Part shown: positions 32,681-47,300 of the stretch, one piece after another
Layout of the letters: each line of letters begins with the position of its first letter
How positions within the stretch are numbered: the stretch's first letter is position 1
Assembly (NCBI RefSeq): GCF_021018805.1
Contig: NC_086259.1
Coordinates: forward strand, 3,782,001-3,846,000
Source of the DNA: Prinia subflava
Taxonomy: Eukaryota; Chordata; Aves; Passeriformes; Cisticolidae
Length of the DNA stretch: 64,000 nucleotides
Direction: 5' to 3'
Notes under the pieces: model-generated
Seen by the model: the letters and a program-made list of their open reading frames with translations, nothing else
The model's database searches: none
Told to the model about the DNA's origin: nothing
Translations under genes and position numbers: made by a program

Positions 32681-33400
32681 TCACAGAAGCACAGAATTGT
32701 TAAGGTTGGAAGGGACCTTTGGAAATCACCCAGTCCAAACCCTTGCCAGAGCAGGGTCACCTGGAGCAGCAGGTGACACAGGAACATGCCCAGGTGGGTT
32801 TGGGATGTCTCCAGAGAGGGAGAGTCCATGCCCTCCCTGGGCAGCTGCTCCAGGGCTCTGCCCCCCTCAGGGTAAAGTTCTTCCTCTTGTTGATGTGGAA
32901 CTCGTTGTGTTTTTGTTTATGCCTGTTACTGCCTGTCCTGTCCCTGGGCACTGCTGGAAAGAGTCTGGCACCATCCTCTGACAGCCTTGGAGATCTTGGT
33001 GAGGATCAGTGACATCTCCTCTCAGGCTTTTCTCCAGACTGACCAGGCCCACTCCCACAGCCTCTCCTCATCAGAGAGATGCTCCAGAGCCCAAACCATC
33101 CTTGTGGCCTCTGCTGGACCCTCTCAAGCAGCTCCTTGTTTTCCTGGAGTGTTGAGCCCAGAACTGAACACAGCACTCCAGCTGTGCCTCCCAGGGCTGA
33201 GCAGAAGGGCAAGATCCCTCCCTGACCTGCTGGAAATGCTCCTCCTGCTGCCCCCCAGCATCCCCTCCTGGCTACAAGGACCATGAGTTACCTTGTGACC
33301 CACCAGGACCCCAGGTCTTTCTCCACAGAGCTCCAGCCTCAGCTGCTCACTGCTCCCAGGTGCACCCGAGTCTCTGGGCAGGCTCTCGCCCCTCTGCTTC
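32681..33400 (-). mobile_element. long, older CR1 LINE 3' part
   Basis: On the plus strand the reversed CR1 tail TCACAGAAGCACAGAATTGT is followed by TAAGGTTGGAAGGGACCTTT and CACCCAGTCCAAACCCTTGC. Next come CTGGGCAGCTGCTCCAGGGC, CTTTTCTCCAGACTGACCAG, CCCAGAACTGAACACAGCAC and ACCAGGACCCCAGGTCTTTC. This order is the standard 3' region of a main avian CR1 subfamily, distinct from the GC-rich subfamily above. About 650-720 bp survive. The 5' limit is approximate. Open frames of 90-100 codons here are repeat artefacts. Confidence 0.9.
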
Positions 33401-36400
33401 AGCCACAGCAATGGGCTGCCACTGGCCCAGGGGTTGGTAGCTCTGAGCTGTGATTTCCTTGCTTTCAGATCTCCTGCTCAGAACTGGTGGCCCAGAGGTG
33501 GATAATTCAGTCCTCACACGTGACACAGTTTAATCCCATCAGCACTCACATGAAAGCCAAGGGCTCTGGGTTCCTGTGGTGGGAAATTATCAGAGCAGGG
33601 AGGCCTTGGGCAACGTTTGACTAAGCAACTCTTTCCAACATGGGGTATGGCTGACCTTGAAATTCCTGTCAGTCTTTATCTACATGGAGCAACTGCTCAT
33701 TGTGGGAACAATATACATCATACAGGCCTGGAAATAATTTTAAATCTTAAAATATTATTCCTCAGTTGACATATCTTCATTTCTCTTTTTCCTCAAAACA
33801 GAGCTCTGTTAACGTTTGGTTACTTGGTGTATTTATCCTCTATCAGCTATGCCAAAATTATGTAGTTTAAACAGGGTAGTTCTTCATTGTAGTTGTCAGT
33901 ATTTTATATAAAATCTGAGCAGGAATAGTCAGCAACAGGATAAAACAAGGCTCTGGTATCAGAATTGTATTAGTGTTCATGTTGTTGCTATGCTTGACTA
34001 AATGCTGAAAAATGCTTAGCAGATCAATAGTAACCATTCGAGATCTTCAGAATGATAGTGCAAAACTAAACTAAAATGAAAATGGTTTAAAATACATTTA
34101 AAGACCATTTTATGTAATAATACTTGTGTATGAATAGAATGTATGAATGTAGGAGTTCTGCATTTGCTTATTCCTTTAAAAAGATGGTACTGCTACTAAA
34201 AAAAGAAAAAATTGCTTGTTATACATTTGAACACAGATCTAACTCTCCACTAGCTAGGAACAAGTTTACAGAAACCCACACAAAATATTCTGAAATGACC
34301 TTTCTGAATAATTGAAGATGGCTTTGCATTTTTACCAGCATCTCCATAAACTCAGTATGGCATCAATGTCAGTTCACCACAACCTCAGCCATGGAGTAGC
34401 ATTTACAAAGATATTTAGAGAGCTTTACTGTAAGTAATGAAATTATTAGAGAGCAGCCAGAACAAATAGATCTGAATGTTAAAATGTGCTTTATGAGCTC
34501 AATAATTCTCATGGTAAACATATTTTTTTGAAACCCTGGTGGCTAAGAGCTAGACTTTGTGCAATTGTGAAGTGGGTGGGTGATGAAATTGCTGGTTTTC
34601 TGTTTTCTTCCTGCATGAAATTGTAGTCTACATACAGCAAAACTGATACTGTATTTCTGGGAAATGTTTTAGTTGTGGCTATTTTCCTTTTTAAATAGAA
34701 TCATAGATGCCTTGTCTTCACCCACGGAACTTCTGCATTTTCCTAAACTGTTGTTCCTGTTAATATTGAAAAGCATTTTCATTGTCTGAACCTGATCTAG
34801 TAGAGGAGGACAAAAGTCTCAGAACTGGAAATATGTGACTCAATGGAGAACATCAATTTTTATGAGTTACTTGGGGGCTGACAAGGTCTAAGGCAAAACT
34901 ACTACAAGATTTTAATTTGTGAGTCAGCCCTTCTGGTTCTTCATTTAATTTCTTTATTCTTACACCCATCCTCCAAAAAAGACACCCCAAACCAAAACCA
35001 GATACATTTCTAAATTTAGTTTTGCTTTTGTCAGAGGAGAAGTAACTACAAAACCTGCCCTTCCACCTCTTCAGCTGGAAGTGAGGTAGACACCTTTCCT
35101 CTTGGAAAGTTTTAGGTGTGAAAAAGCATTTGTGATGTTGAAAATTGTTGGTTAATCACAGCCCTTTTTGGGAACAGGACTAAACATAATGAGAGTATCA
35201 ATAGGGGTCAAGCTAAAAAAGGAATGTTAAAAATCAATACCAACAGCTGAACCGTTACAGGGCTGGAGCAATTAGCATCTAAGTTAGTTGTCTCCAAGTA
35301 CTACTAAGTGCTTATTTTGGAATGCCACCACACTCCTTGTGGTTTAGACTCTTTTATACTCACATATAATCCTCATTTTTTTCAGCACTCAGATGCCCAA
35401 GCTCCTGGAATTTTATATTCATCAACATAAAATGAGCTGCTTGGAGATCTCTGTAATATCTGGATGTACTGACAAGAGGTGTCTGTATGTCACAGTGCCT
35501 AAAAAGCTTCAGGTTGGTCTCAAGACTGGGGCACTGCTGCAGTTAGATTGAAGTGAACTCTGCATTTCGGGGTGTCCAGTACCCCTCTGTGAGTGGATAT
35601 TCATATGGATGCTGATTATGACATTTTCCACCCATTCTTTATCATAACTCTGTGATGCAGGAGTGTGTTCTCATTCTCATGGAAGTGTCTGCACTGTTTA
35701 GTTCCTGAATGTGGAGAAATAATTATTGGCTTAGACAATTAGTAGAGTAATTGAGATACTTTCCTTTCTGCCAGTGCAATGGCATAAGACTGGAAAACAG
35801 AAGATTTCGTACCCCAGGTTCCTTTTCAAGTACCTGATTATCCTGCCTCTATAAACACATCATTTGTTTCAAGTCAGCAAATATGTTTTCCCCTCTTGTT
35901 TTTGTCATTCTTTTCCCACGTCACTGATGAAACGTTCTCTCAGTTGACACGCTGAGGGCAGAAAATGCTTGGAGCACACAAATCAGTCTCCAAGAGTTGT
36001 GTTGGTTTTAGAATAGGCATGGGTTGTATAAAGGATGTCAGGATAAGGTTATTTAAAACAGCCACTGGCCTTGATTTCTTCAATGGTCAGTATTTAAACA
36101 ATCCAAGTGGAATTTTAAAATTGTATTCAGAGTCCCAAATCACTTAAATGTTTGGGAAACTGCTTTATATCTTTTGATTCTGGTTGTTGTATCACAGCAA
36201 AACTGGATCAGTACAGACCATGTGCAGATGTGGGAGGCTGCACTTTACTCGGGGAGGGTAAATTGTTTCCAAATTGATTCTTTCAAGTTTTATCTCTTTT
36301 TGTATTCACTGAGAAATTGTATCAATTCAAGGTACCATTGATTTCTGATTGGTACTGCAATAATTTAATTTTTACTTTTATTTTTCACATCAGTAGAAGT

Positions 36401-37190
36401 AAAAAAAAATTGCCATTCACATTTATGACATCAGATGAAATAGTTTTAGTCTGAAAACTTTTCTACTTTAAATTTAGTTTGAATTTGAGAGTGAAAAATT
36501 CTTTTTACTGTCGTTACATAGCAAAGCAGGCAATACCTTTCTGATTAAGGCCTTTGAAATGAGCACATGGAGATGAATCCCTGTGGTTTGTCTCAGTGCA
36601 AAGTGCTCTTTATTCCATATGGAATGGCTTCCAATAATCATTCTTCTGGAACACAGAAATCCTTTTGTTCCCCTTTCAAATGTGCTTATCTTTCTTTCTT
36701 AGAAAACTGTGAAACAGAAGTGATCGAGAGAGAGGATTGATTCCAGAGAGAGTGATTTGAACCCAAACTGGGACACCATAAAGGGACAGGAGGATTTTGT
36801 GTTTGTTTCCATGGGCAATGGGAGTAGCTTGTGAGTTTTGTATCGTATTGCCAACAGGTGGATGGAGAGAACATTGTTCTAAGAATGGAAGCAGTGAGAA
36901 CCAACAGAGTGAAAATTCCTTTGATGGAATGATGTCTTTATGGGATACAGAGTGTGCTCCAAATATTAACAGAACAAGAACCTACTGCATGTAAGATATT
37001 TAGATGAATTCAGCCTATAGAAGAGATGGTTGTGATTCCCTGCTGGTGACCTTTGTCCTGTTGCCAGAGGAAGTGCCACTGCAAAAGTGTCTCCTGTTAG
37101 TCAAGGGCATGGCAACAAATCTGTAGGGAAAAGGTCAATAATTTTCCTTTCTGGGGTATGGCCTTACTCTTAAGTACATTCTTTATAACT
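33401..37190. other. unique sequence, mostly AT-rich
   Basis: No gene is recognised. The first ~200 bp are GC-richer. An A/C-rich low-complexity stretch lies at 34973-35002. Frames are no longer than about 72 codons and lack motifs. Confidence 0.5.
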
Positions 37191-37537
37191 GTGGCCTTGC
37201 AGGGCCTGAAGGAGCTGCAGGAAAGATGGAGAGAGACAATTGGCAAGGGCTGGAGGGACAGCACACAGGGTCACAGCCACAGGGTGGCTGCCAGTGCCAG
37301 AGGGCAGGGCTGGATGGGATCTTGGGAATCAGGAATTGTTCCCTGGCAGGGTGGGCAGGCCCTGGCACAGGGTGCCCAGAGCAGCTGTGGCTGCCCCTGG
37401 ATCCCTGGCAGTGCCCAAGGCCAGGCTGGACACTGGGGCTGGAGCAGCCTGGGACAGGGGGAGGTGTCCCTGCCATGGCTGGGGTGGAATGGGATGAGTT
37501 TTGTGTTCCCTCCCAGCCCAAACCATTCCATGATTGT
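37191..37537 (+). mobile_element. CR1 LINE 3' part
   Basis: Sense CR1 starts GTGGCCTTGCAGGGCCTGAA and ends CCAAACCATTCCATGATTGT. It closely follows the copies at 7.6 and 13.9 kb. It carries a short extra block near 37268-37283 (GGTCACAGCCACAGGG) that the other copies lack, apparently a local duplication around CACAGGG. The plus 156-codon and minus 131-codon frames overlapping it come from the repeat. Confidence 0.93.
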
Positions 37538-40500
37538 ACAATGTAAGAAGGCTTGGAAACACAAGAACCCTTTTTCAAGGCCTGGGCATAAGTGTTCTAC
37601 TGCAATTGGCAAGTGTGGAGAAAAATAAAAGGCACTCAAATACTCTGTGCCATTTTTTCGTCTCACATGACCTGGCTGCAGCCTGTATTCCTAAACCTTT
37701 CAAGACAGCAAAATCTGAGGCAAGTCTTATCTTTCTAAAATGATACAAACACCCCCAACTATTTCTAAAATATTTTTTTATAGATCTCCTGCACTGTTTT
37801 ATCTGCTTTTAAGGCTCTGCATTATTGTGGATGCTGTGAGGACATATTTTCTTGTGCACTCAGGAGCCAGGATGTGTGAAGTCTTGCAGAATTTCCTTGG
37901 TGGGCTCTGCCATCTGCTGTGGATCAAAGGTCAGCAAGGCTCTGAATAGTAAATACCACACAGCAAAATTTCACAGGAAGAGGCTTCAAATTAAATTAGT
38001 TTGAAGATTTAATTTCAATATATTAATGAAATAAGCAAAAATGTCTGTCACAATAGTTCTGAATGCCAACTCTGCTGTCTACAAAGAGTCCTTTATTACC
38101 AAGCTTGAAAGAAAATGTTATCTCTTAGTTATTCCATTGTTTAAAAGTTAAAAGTTCACACAATTAGAATGGTCAGGTCAGATTTGTATCATCTTCCTGC
38201 CACATTCATGAGTTCAGCAGTAATTCGATAAACAGCTTATTTTTTGCTCATAAGCTGGGATTCCAGTTAGAAGATTTAATTACAAAGCCTATTTTGGGCA
38301 CTTTTTAAAATGCTGTGGCGTGGTGGCAGTGCACTAATGTGATGTTTTGTGATTCAACGCGTGCAAAATAAAGTGTGCCTAGTATGTAGGAGTAGGATAC
38401 TAATCACAAGAAAAGAGGAAAAAATACATAATTCTTTTTATGCATTGTTTCAATGAAAAATTGTGCTGCATTGCAAAAATGTAGAAAGGCAGCATGGAGA
38501 CTTGTTTAATGCAGTTTGTACATGTATACTCTTTCCACCTTTCTAAACAGGAAATTAAAATAGCCAGGAATGCGATTTCTCTGTTTTGAAATGTATTCTT
38601 TCTAAAGGAAAGCAGACTGTCTGTGCATGTAGCTGTATATTGGTTTTCAGGTTTTGGTTGAGAAGCCAAACTAAGAACATAAAAGGCATAACCTGACATT
38701 ATGATAAAGAAAAGTGAATTCTGCATCCTATGCAGAACAGACCAGGGGTGTCTGTCAGTTCTGTGCCTCCTGTGCTGAAATCTCACCACTAAGCAAAGAT
38801 TTCAATTGGAGAAACACTTTCAAAGCATGTCCTAATTAACCAGGCTTTACTTCAGCTGATATTATTGAGCATCCTGGTACTACCCAGGGAAATTGAAGAC
38901 CCTTGGTTCCAACTCTTGCCATGGTCAGCTGGAAGATGGAAAGACATTTCTTGATCTCACTGAACAATAAAATATCTGCAGTTTAATTGGAGATGTCTGT
39001 GAATTTAATCTTACAAAACTGGTTTTCCTGATGCAGGAGAAGATTGAGGTAAGATCATTTTGTTTCCTTGTAGAATTTCCCTGGGTGATACAATTCCTAA
39101 TGAACAAAAGGTGTGCAGTTAAAGTCCACCTATAGCAAGGGTGTGTCAGACCCAGGGGCTGAATTTAAGAAATGCAGTGGTAATTAGGCAAGTTACTATT
39201 TTTAATCTCTGTTATGTGAGTGTGGTTTTGTGGTTTGCCATTTTAAAACATCATTCCATCAAAGGAATGTGTATAACAGGATTGTTCTTCCTCCTCTGTC
39301 AAAATATTATTGTAAGGATTATATAGCATTGACTGTTCTGATCATAAGAACTTCTTTCTGTATTTTCCTGCTTCAGAAATCAGTAAAATAACAGTACAAT
39401 TGTCAAAGACAGCTTTCCTTTCAAAATTATGATGAGTCCTGTTATAATCATCAAGGCTACCCTATATTCACTGCCCTCTCAACACCCCTTCTAACTTTTT
39501 ACTTTGGGCTGGGAAGATGTCAGAGAAATGAGACAATGAATGTGAAAGATCATCAGAGTGGGTGAAATAATATTGTATTTACTTGTATTTCCTTTTAAAT
39601 TAATTTCAGAAAGTTGTGAACAGTGTGTTTCTCACTGGACAAATTTGAGTCAATAGTTGCTGTGGTGCAGGAAATTCTTAAATAGAGAATACTGCAAAAT
39701 TTCTATTCATTTCTATTTAAAAAATAGTTTCAAAGAGGCTGTATTTCTTTTCGGATTAAAATAGGATTTTCCTTAATTTAAGTGAATATGTTTGTCCTGT
39801 TGTATTTGATCTCTGCAATAACTATACTGCTTTCTCTGAGATTTTTCTGTCCCACCTTTTGAACTCTTTTTCACTAAATGAGCTCTTTTAGTTCATTTTT
39901 CCACATAGTCTTGCTATCTTTGGGAATTTATATCCAGGCAGCAAGAAATTTCCAGATATCAAACACTTTTTTACCATTTCCTCTGTCCTGCTTTAAGCAA
40001 ATATATCACTCAACTTTATTAGTGATTCATGTTGGTTTTTTAATGTTCAAATTTATCAGAGTAAATCTGTGTCTTTATCTACATGATTCTACTCATTTGG
40101 GTAATAGTGCCATTTGCAAAATAAATTTAATTTGAAAACAAAAACCCACCAGTTTTAAAACAAATGCTTTCAAAATTTTATCTCAATGGATTTTTAGAAA
40201 ATGCAGTTTAAGAGTTTTCTGTTTCTCCTATCAGAATTTCTCTCTGTTTCAGCTGTCCAACTTTGTATAATCCACTTCTGACTAAGAAGGTAAAGGCAGA
40301 GGACATTCTTGCAATTCCTAACACAATGGGCCTGGTGCTGAAACTTAAATTTAAAATGTTGTTTGTTTCGATAATGGATCTCAGATTTTCATGACTATTT
40401 GTTAAAAAAAAATAAACAACAAAGTAAATGTTTTCACAGCTACAGATCATTGGATATTCACTGCAAAATGTACAGAAATTATTTATGAAAGCAAAAGTTT

Positions 40501-41440
40501 TCATTATTTATGTTCATTTGTTGTGAGAGCAGAAGAGTTCACAGAAAAATACAGCATGGAACAGCCATTTCTTGAGTCTGTTTCAGGAAAATACCATTTT
40601 AGTGCTCTAATTTATATCATTTAGCTTGGACACTGGGCTCTGATACCTGGAGGGAAAGGAAATGTAAGAGCCACGTTCAAAATGAGTGTTGGGATATTTT
40701 CACGGGTTCTGTTTGAGAGATTCACCAGTGCTGGCTTTTGTGATTCCTCTTAAATTGCTGTACATGCATTTTAAACACAGATTGCTTTCTCTGATCCTGG
40801 ATCTCTTAGCTTATAATTAAAATCAGTTCAACACTGGGTATAAAACTAATGTTGCACCAACAGTGAAATGTTGTCTCCTTGATTCTTTTAGTGCTTCATT
40901 CGTAGACATTTTATTTTCCTACTAAAATGGTTTTGTTCAGTGCTTCCTATACCCTCTTTAACTGAAATTATCAGCTCAATTATTTTCAACTAGAAAACAG
41001 TACTTTAAAACAAACTTTTATGGGGAAAAATCAGAGAAAAATAAGTGAAGCAGAGCAGCTAGACATGGCAGTAGAAGCAATACAGGAATAGTCAGACTGA
41101 TTAACTCTTCCTTTGAGCAACAGCAGAAGCACTGAGAAGATTAAGAACCACTTCTAGAAAAGGGATGAGTTTGGATTCAGAGGAGAGAAATGTGTGATAA
41201 CCCTCTCCTCTCTCTTGGATTTGAATCAGTAGAGATTACATGAAATTCCTTGTGGCTGAAACACTAGTGCAGAGTGGCTGTGCTCGCTTTACCCAGACTG
41301 CAGAGGTGAGTGCAAAAAGGGAATATCCAACTTTATGAGTAGAATTAGGAGTGAATAGAAACAGCAGAACTCCTAAAAAATACTAGATGCCATCAACTTG
41401 AAGTATTTTTCATTCAACTGTTTCTAGAGTTTGTCTAATA
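37538..41440. other. AT-rich unique sequence
   Basis: No gene or repeat family is recognised. The 129-codon minus frame at 38400-38789 has no recognisable domain and lies in AT-rich DNA without promoter or splice evidence. Confidence 0.5.
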
Positions 41441-41468
41441 TGTGTATATATACACACACATATATTTA
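41441..41468. repeat. short TA/CA microsatellite
   Basis: TGTGTATATATACACACACA followed by TATATTT: a short alternating purine-pyrimidine run. Confidence 0.8.
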
Positions 41469-44207
41469 TTTGGTTGTTTTCAGGAATTAATACAAGATTT
41501 AAGCAAAATCCTTGCTTTCTTCTCAGTGCTTGCTGAAAGAACGTGTAGCCTTCAGAAACACATGCAATATCACAGCAATATGGGAAAATTAAAGTTCAGT
41601 GGTCAGCATGGTGGAAGAGGGTGATTTGGTTTTGATAGCTGAAAAAGTGCACAATGAGCATAGAACTTGGGAACAAGAAACCAAACTAATAAAAGTTTGA
41701 AAAGACATGAGGAAAAGAAGAGAAATTAAAGGAAAAAGAAATGAGTACCTGGGTTTATACTGTCTCTTTCTGTCTTCTTTTCATTCTTTTAATACCATTA
41801 ATTTAACTCATTTTAGCATATGTTTATTTTTATGGAATTGTAAGTCAAGGTCAATGAGCAGGTCTGGATGGAGAAGTGTCTCTGAATGCTAACTGGGATG
41901 TTAAGGCTTTGTTAAGCTTGAGAAAGTGCTATAAAAGTTTTTGAAGTTTCCACCTCGGATAGGGTAATTCAGTTCCCCAGCAGTGCTTTCTGAGCCTTGG
42001 TTACAAGGAAGCTGAGTTGAGTTTGGTGGCAAAATAAAGAAACACTTTTTGGATAAAACTTTCCATGGCTTCTGCAGCCCTTCAGGGCTCTCCTGGTGTT
42101 TCCCCTCTCTACCTTGCTAGGCTTGGTTTTGGAGCAGGGTTAAACCATTAGAATTCCAGGCTCCAACCCCAGACATTTCACATTTCTGTTCTCACAAGGG
42201 GCTGTGTAGCATCATGAGAGAAATTACTGATTTATGGACAATGGCACAGGTGAGAACAACTGTGGCACTGCAGGCTGGGAGCTGAGGGTCCACAGGAACA
42301 CTCAGGAGCTGTGCTGCCCAAAGCAGGGCATATATTCAGGGCTTTCAATAATTGTGTCTTTAATATTATGAAAATGCAATTTCTTTTATAGCAGTCTTCA
42401 CATTTTTCTGAACATTGATAGATCTCTGCTGTACAAGAATACTAGACCGAACAGGTCAAGACAAAGGAAAAAATACAGTGTAGTGAGGGCAACACTATTT
42501 TGTTTGGAAAACTTTCAGAGTTAGAGATAACCTGTTAGCTAGTGGTAAGTGAATAAAAAATGGTAGTGCCCAAAGTAGATTACCTTAACAAATAAAGAGA
42601 TTTGCATGAATGGAATGGCTTACACAAACAGCAGCTCCATTGCCCTGGATTGCTCCTTCAAGAAAACTTGGGGCATAACATTCCTTCTGGGGTTTGAGGG
42701 ACCTGCAGTGACTGGAAAGAGGTAATGAAGGACAGGAGGTGAAGAACAGCTGCAAGGGACAATACACAGAGAAAGAGCAAAGTGAAGCACTTCTTAATTA
42801 AATTTAAAAAAACAACCCAAAACATTGGACATCTAAACTGTTTGTAAAAGTGCCAGGACTAAAGTGGCTGTTACAGCCACAAAATGGATTATATTTTAAC
42901 ATTTTTGTTTATTTTCAGAATATTACACAGGAGCATCATATGTTATGGGAATGGAGATTGTTTAGTGCTGCTGACATCTGTTCCAAACCAACAATGAATC
43001 TCCCTGGGAGAGAGATGAATGAAGGAAATGGAGAGGGAATAGGAGACAGGGCATTAGCAATCAGGATCAGGTTACTCACATCAATTTTTACTTACAATTT
43101 ACTTTGTTATGAAGGGAAGTTTGGAAATTTCTTCCACACAAGAAATGATTTCATTCACAGTGAGGTCAGTAAAACAAACCATTGATTTCCATATGACAAA
43201 TATTAAAATAATCTCTAGCAGTGTATTTAGTGTGAAGATATTCCAACCAATATTACCATTTACTCTAGCAGATACAAGAGCTGCTTCCTAAAAGAAAAGA
43301 TATGCTGATATTCCTTTAGTTTTCATTATGATAATCATTAACATTCTTAAAAATCACTTATATTCCAGTGCTTGGTATTTACACAGTGCTCTTCCTAAAT
43401 ATATGTTTAAAAAGCATTAACTAATGGATATTTTAATCAGAGGCAAATGCTGTAAAGTTTCAGATACAGCTGCAGGGATTCCCTTAAATTGGAGATTCCA
43501 AAATACTCACTGCAATTTGACAGATTTATGTCCTTGGCTGATAGCTGCTTGGACTGGAACCTTAGTGAGTTAATCAGATTCTCCTTCACTCGTGCACATT
43601 TGCTTTAATTATGCTGTCAGGCAGACCCTGCTTAGATAATGTACAGATTATATAGATGTGTGCGACCCAATGAGCCATTACAGAGCAGCAATTGGGGTGG
43701 GGAATGACAAGAGCAAACCCTGCAATTTGCAGTTTGGATTTGTGAGGAAAGGAATCTCTGATTTCAGCCCAGCACTTGGAGGATTCCCCCTCTTCTCCAG
43801 CTCCTGTGCCTGCAGCTTTGGGTATACACAGCAGAGGGATTAAAAATCCCACAATATGAATGGTGGTGAGATTTTTCTGACCAAAAAGATCTTCACAGCA
43901 TTTTGCCTTTCCCTGCTGGCAGAGACTGCCTGCTCGTTTTATCTCGTGGCACAACAGGCCACGTCTGCTGGGAGCCACAGAGACAAACGTCACCTCGTGC
44001 CTTGAAAACATTTCTGCAATTCCACACATCCCAGCATATTTATTTCTGCAGGAAAATCCCCTATCCCACAAGCACCATGACTGCTATGTTTTGCAGAGAT
44101 AGCCACGTGAAATACAGAGTTTTCACAGAACAAATGAATCAGCAGCTGCTTCTAGCAAGGGATTGTTATATTTTTGTTGCTACATTTCTGCCTCAGGACT
44201 TCTATTT
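41469..44207. other. unique sequence
   Basis: No gene is recognised. The 161-codon minus frame at 43586-44071 and the 111-codon plus frame at 42850-43185 have no recognisable domain. The latter follows a pyrimidine-rich TTTTCAG at about 42913-42919, but exon status cannot be supported. Confidence 0.45.
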
Positions 44208-44382
44208 ACATATATATTAATACACATATATATACACACACCATATAAATATATATTCATATATCCACACACATATATACATATATACAATACATAAAAT
44301 ATGTTTTAATAAACATTTCAAACATAAAATATGTATAAATATGTATGCACTTATATGCATGTATATTTATATGCATATTATC
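44208..44382. repeat. AT-rich (TA/CA) low-complexity tract
   Basis: Repeated ATATAT, ACACAC and ATGTATA-type units over about 175 bp form an imperfect dinucleotide microsatellite. Confidence 0.85.
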
Positions 44383-47300
44383 TACTGGGGCAAACCAGCC
44401 GTAGAAAATACAAAATAACCGCTTTTTTTTAAAGTGTCTTTGGGCCTGAGTGTTCCATCTCTGAAAGTCTGAATTCCCTGTTTGTGAACGTAAAGGAAAT
44501 ATTGGCTCCCCTGAATCACATAGAGTCATGTTTGAAGTTAAAATTTTACCTCATAAGTGAGCCTGAGGAGGGTTTACCCAAGTTTGGTAAAACTGTGGGA
44601 AGGCTGGGTGTTGGTGGAGCATTGCAGGAGCTGCAGCTGAGGGGGATCATCACTGTCCAGCTGGAGGGGATGGTCACCCTGGTGTGCACCTGAGGGAGAG
44701 TTACTCCTGCAAGAACAAAGAGAATTTGAACCCACTCATGGTAGGGAGATGATGAATATTCCAGCTCAACATTCACAGGCACAATAACAATCATTGGAAC
44801 AATATTTACAGCAACCACAGAGGGAATTCAGGCCGCAGGGGTGGTGTATTTCCAATACCCCCAAAGACCCTGCACTCTAAGCCACAGCTCCTTTTTCTTT
44901 GGCAATATGAGCAATTGGATTGCAGCTGGCTTGGCAGAGCCTTGGATGTTTCTACCAGCCATAAATATCCCCACCACTGCTATGCTACAGAAATGAGCAC
45001 TTCACTCTGCTCCTTCTGCCATAAAGGAGCACTTGGATACAATTTTCTGTCACAATCACACTGCTCAGTCAAGCTCACGCTTGCAAAATGTCAGTGTTTG
45101 CAATAACTCTCATTTTGCTAATTAATCTTACCCCGGTGAGGAAATTAAGACAAAGATTCAAGTTTAAATTATGTGACACTTTTATTCCCAGTCTTGTTAT
45201 CCCTTTTCACTATTTTTCTAGAGTTTAGAATGATCCTCAGACTGGATTTTTTTCCCCCAAAACCTCAGAATCCAATTTCACCAACATGACAAGGAGTTTT
45301 ACTCATGAAAAGAAATACTCAGCAGCAAGATACCTTCTTGTTCCTAAAAATTCTTCTATGCAAAAGTCTCAAATATTTTACAAACCTGTGGCCTTTTGAT
45401 ATATTTTTAACCCTGGATTAAATTTTTCTGCTTTATTTTTTTTTCCTATTACTTTGTTACCTGAATAACAAGATACTATGCTACTGATTTTTCTGGTGTG
45501 TCTGAATAGGTCAGTCTATTTTGCCACCAAATCACATTGAAAAAGGATTTAGCTGTGATAAAACTAAAGAAGCAGCATTCTCTCACTCTGTTTAAAACTT
45601 GATTTTTGAGGGAAGGTGGAAACAAAAGCCAAGTAGTAACTGAATTTTGGCTGATATCACATCTGATTCCAGTTTAGCTGATCTTAATTTCAGGTAGGTT
45701 TCATATAGAAAAAAAAGTGACTGATGGCTGTTTATGCTCTCACTTTATACTCAGGGCTGCATAATGATGAGTCTAACTGTGAATTTTCATGCTGAGGTAT
45801 AACAGGTATTGGGTGTAATATTGCACTGTTCACTAGAATTCATGATACTTAAGGAAAACATGATATTTAAGGAATTACTATTTTTTCTAGGGAGTATCAT
45901 CTTTTTTTTCCTGTTACTGTCACAGAATCAGAACAAAAAGTTTTAAATTGCAATAGCAGCTTTTAACTAGCTTTTTAATACCAGAATTTTATCATGCCTC
46001 CTTCACAGAAGAAAATATTTAAAAGAAGAAAAATTAGAGTTAATTTTCACTTCTGCTCTTACCTGTTCTGTACTTTCAGTACTTTACATTGAAAGGACAT
46101 GTTCATAGAAAAAGAGGGAAGCAGAGAGGAGACCTGGGAAAACAAAGCAAGAGAAATGGTGTTTGGAGCATATCACGGCACAAAATAGGCAGAGGTTTAG
46201 TGCCCAACAATTGAACAGTTTGTTACTCATACTCTACGTGGAACAAGCCATTATCTCCACTACTCTCAGCTCTGCAATACTCTTGGATCTTATTTATTCA
46301 GAGGGGTAACTTTAACAACAGGCTTCCCTCTCCATTTCTTCTCTGGGGAATATCTCAGCTTTGGAACAATTTCTGAGGGCATTAGACAAAGATTATTTGA
46401 ACACGACAAGTACAAAGATTGCTGGTTTCTCTGCTATCAGGAGCTGCTGTGGGTTGGTAAATACCTGGTGTACACCAAAGTGTTTATGACCAAGATGTTG
46501 ATTGATAAGTTTATAGAAATTGTGTCAGCTGTACTGCAGCTCCCCTGGCACTAATAAATTAGCCTGGGAGTGAAGATTTACCTGTTACCTCATTTTCAAT
46601 GAAAAGAACTAAAGAGTTTTTTTCACTTGCTAGTAAAGCAGGTGAAGCCTAAAGAGGATGAACTATTTACCCCCAAGAAATGGAGTTTTAAGGTATCTGG
46701 GACTCACATTTTTGTAGAAGTCTCACACCAAGGTGCTTAGGGGTTTTCTGTTCACCTGCCAACACACAGATGCAAGAAATTCCACTTGTGTCTTTTGAAC
46801 TTCCCTTTCTTTTTGGCAGCATGTCCTCACCATTTGCTAATTACACTGTCACAGGCCTTTGGGTGAATCATTCCTGCTCTGCTCTGCTCAGTCCAATGAC
46901 ATTGGCTCCATAACCTGCTGGTTGGGACAACTTCCTTAAAACTGGCACCGAGGTGAAAGGGTTTGGCTTCCAATCTGCCATTTTCTTGGTACAAAAGAGC
47001 ATTTTCAGATGGGTCATTTATACACACGTCACCTCTGTTAGAGTAAATATTCTATACAGGTGATGGGGAAGAAAAATATGATTTCAGAATTTTGTCTAAA
47101 AGCTTTTTGTCCCAAAACAAAGCACACCCTTTCAAGCCCATGTTTATTAGACATGAAACAAATGTACCAATGGAAAAAAACCCCAAGATTTATTGGCCTA
47201 ACTTGGTCTAACTAATTTCCTTTTTGTTCCCTTTGTTCAGCTATCAAACTAAAGAGTAGTCTTCATTCAGTTCTGGAAACCACTGTGTTTTGACAAAGTC

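Noticed and set aside
42914..43071. Exon candidate after a TTTTCAG acceptor-like site
   Set aside because: The open stretch is short and of unremarkable composition, and no conserved domain or paired donor can be supported.
43586..44071. 161-codon minus-strand frame as a gene
   Set aside because: No recognisable domain; overlapping frames on the other strand; consistent with chance.
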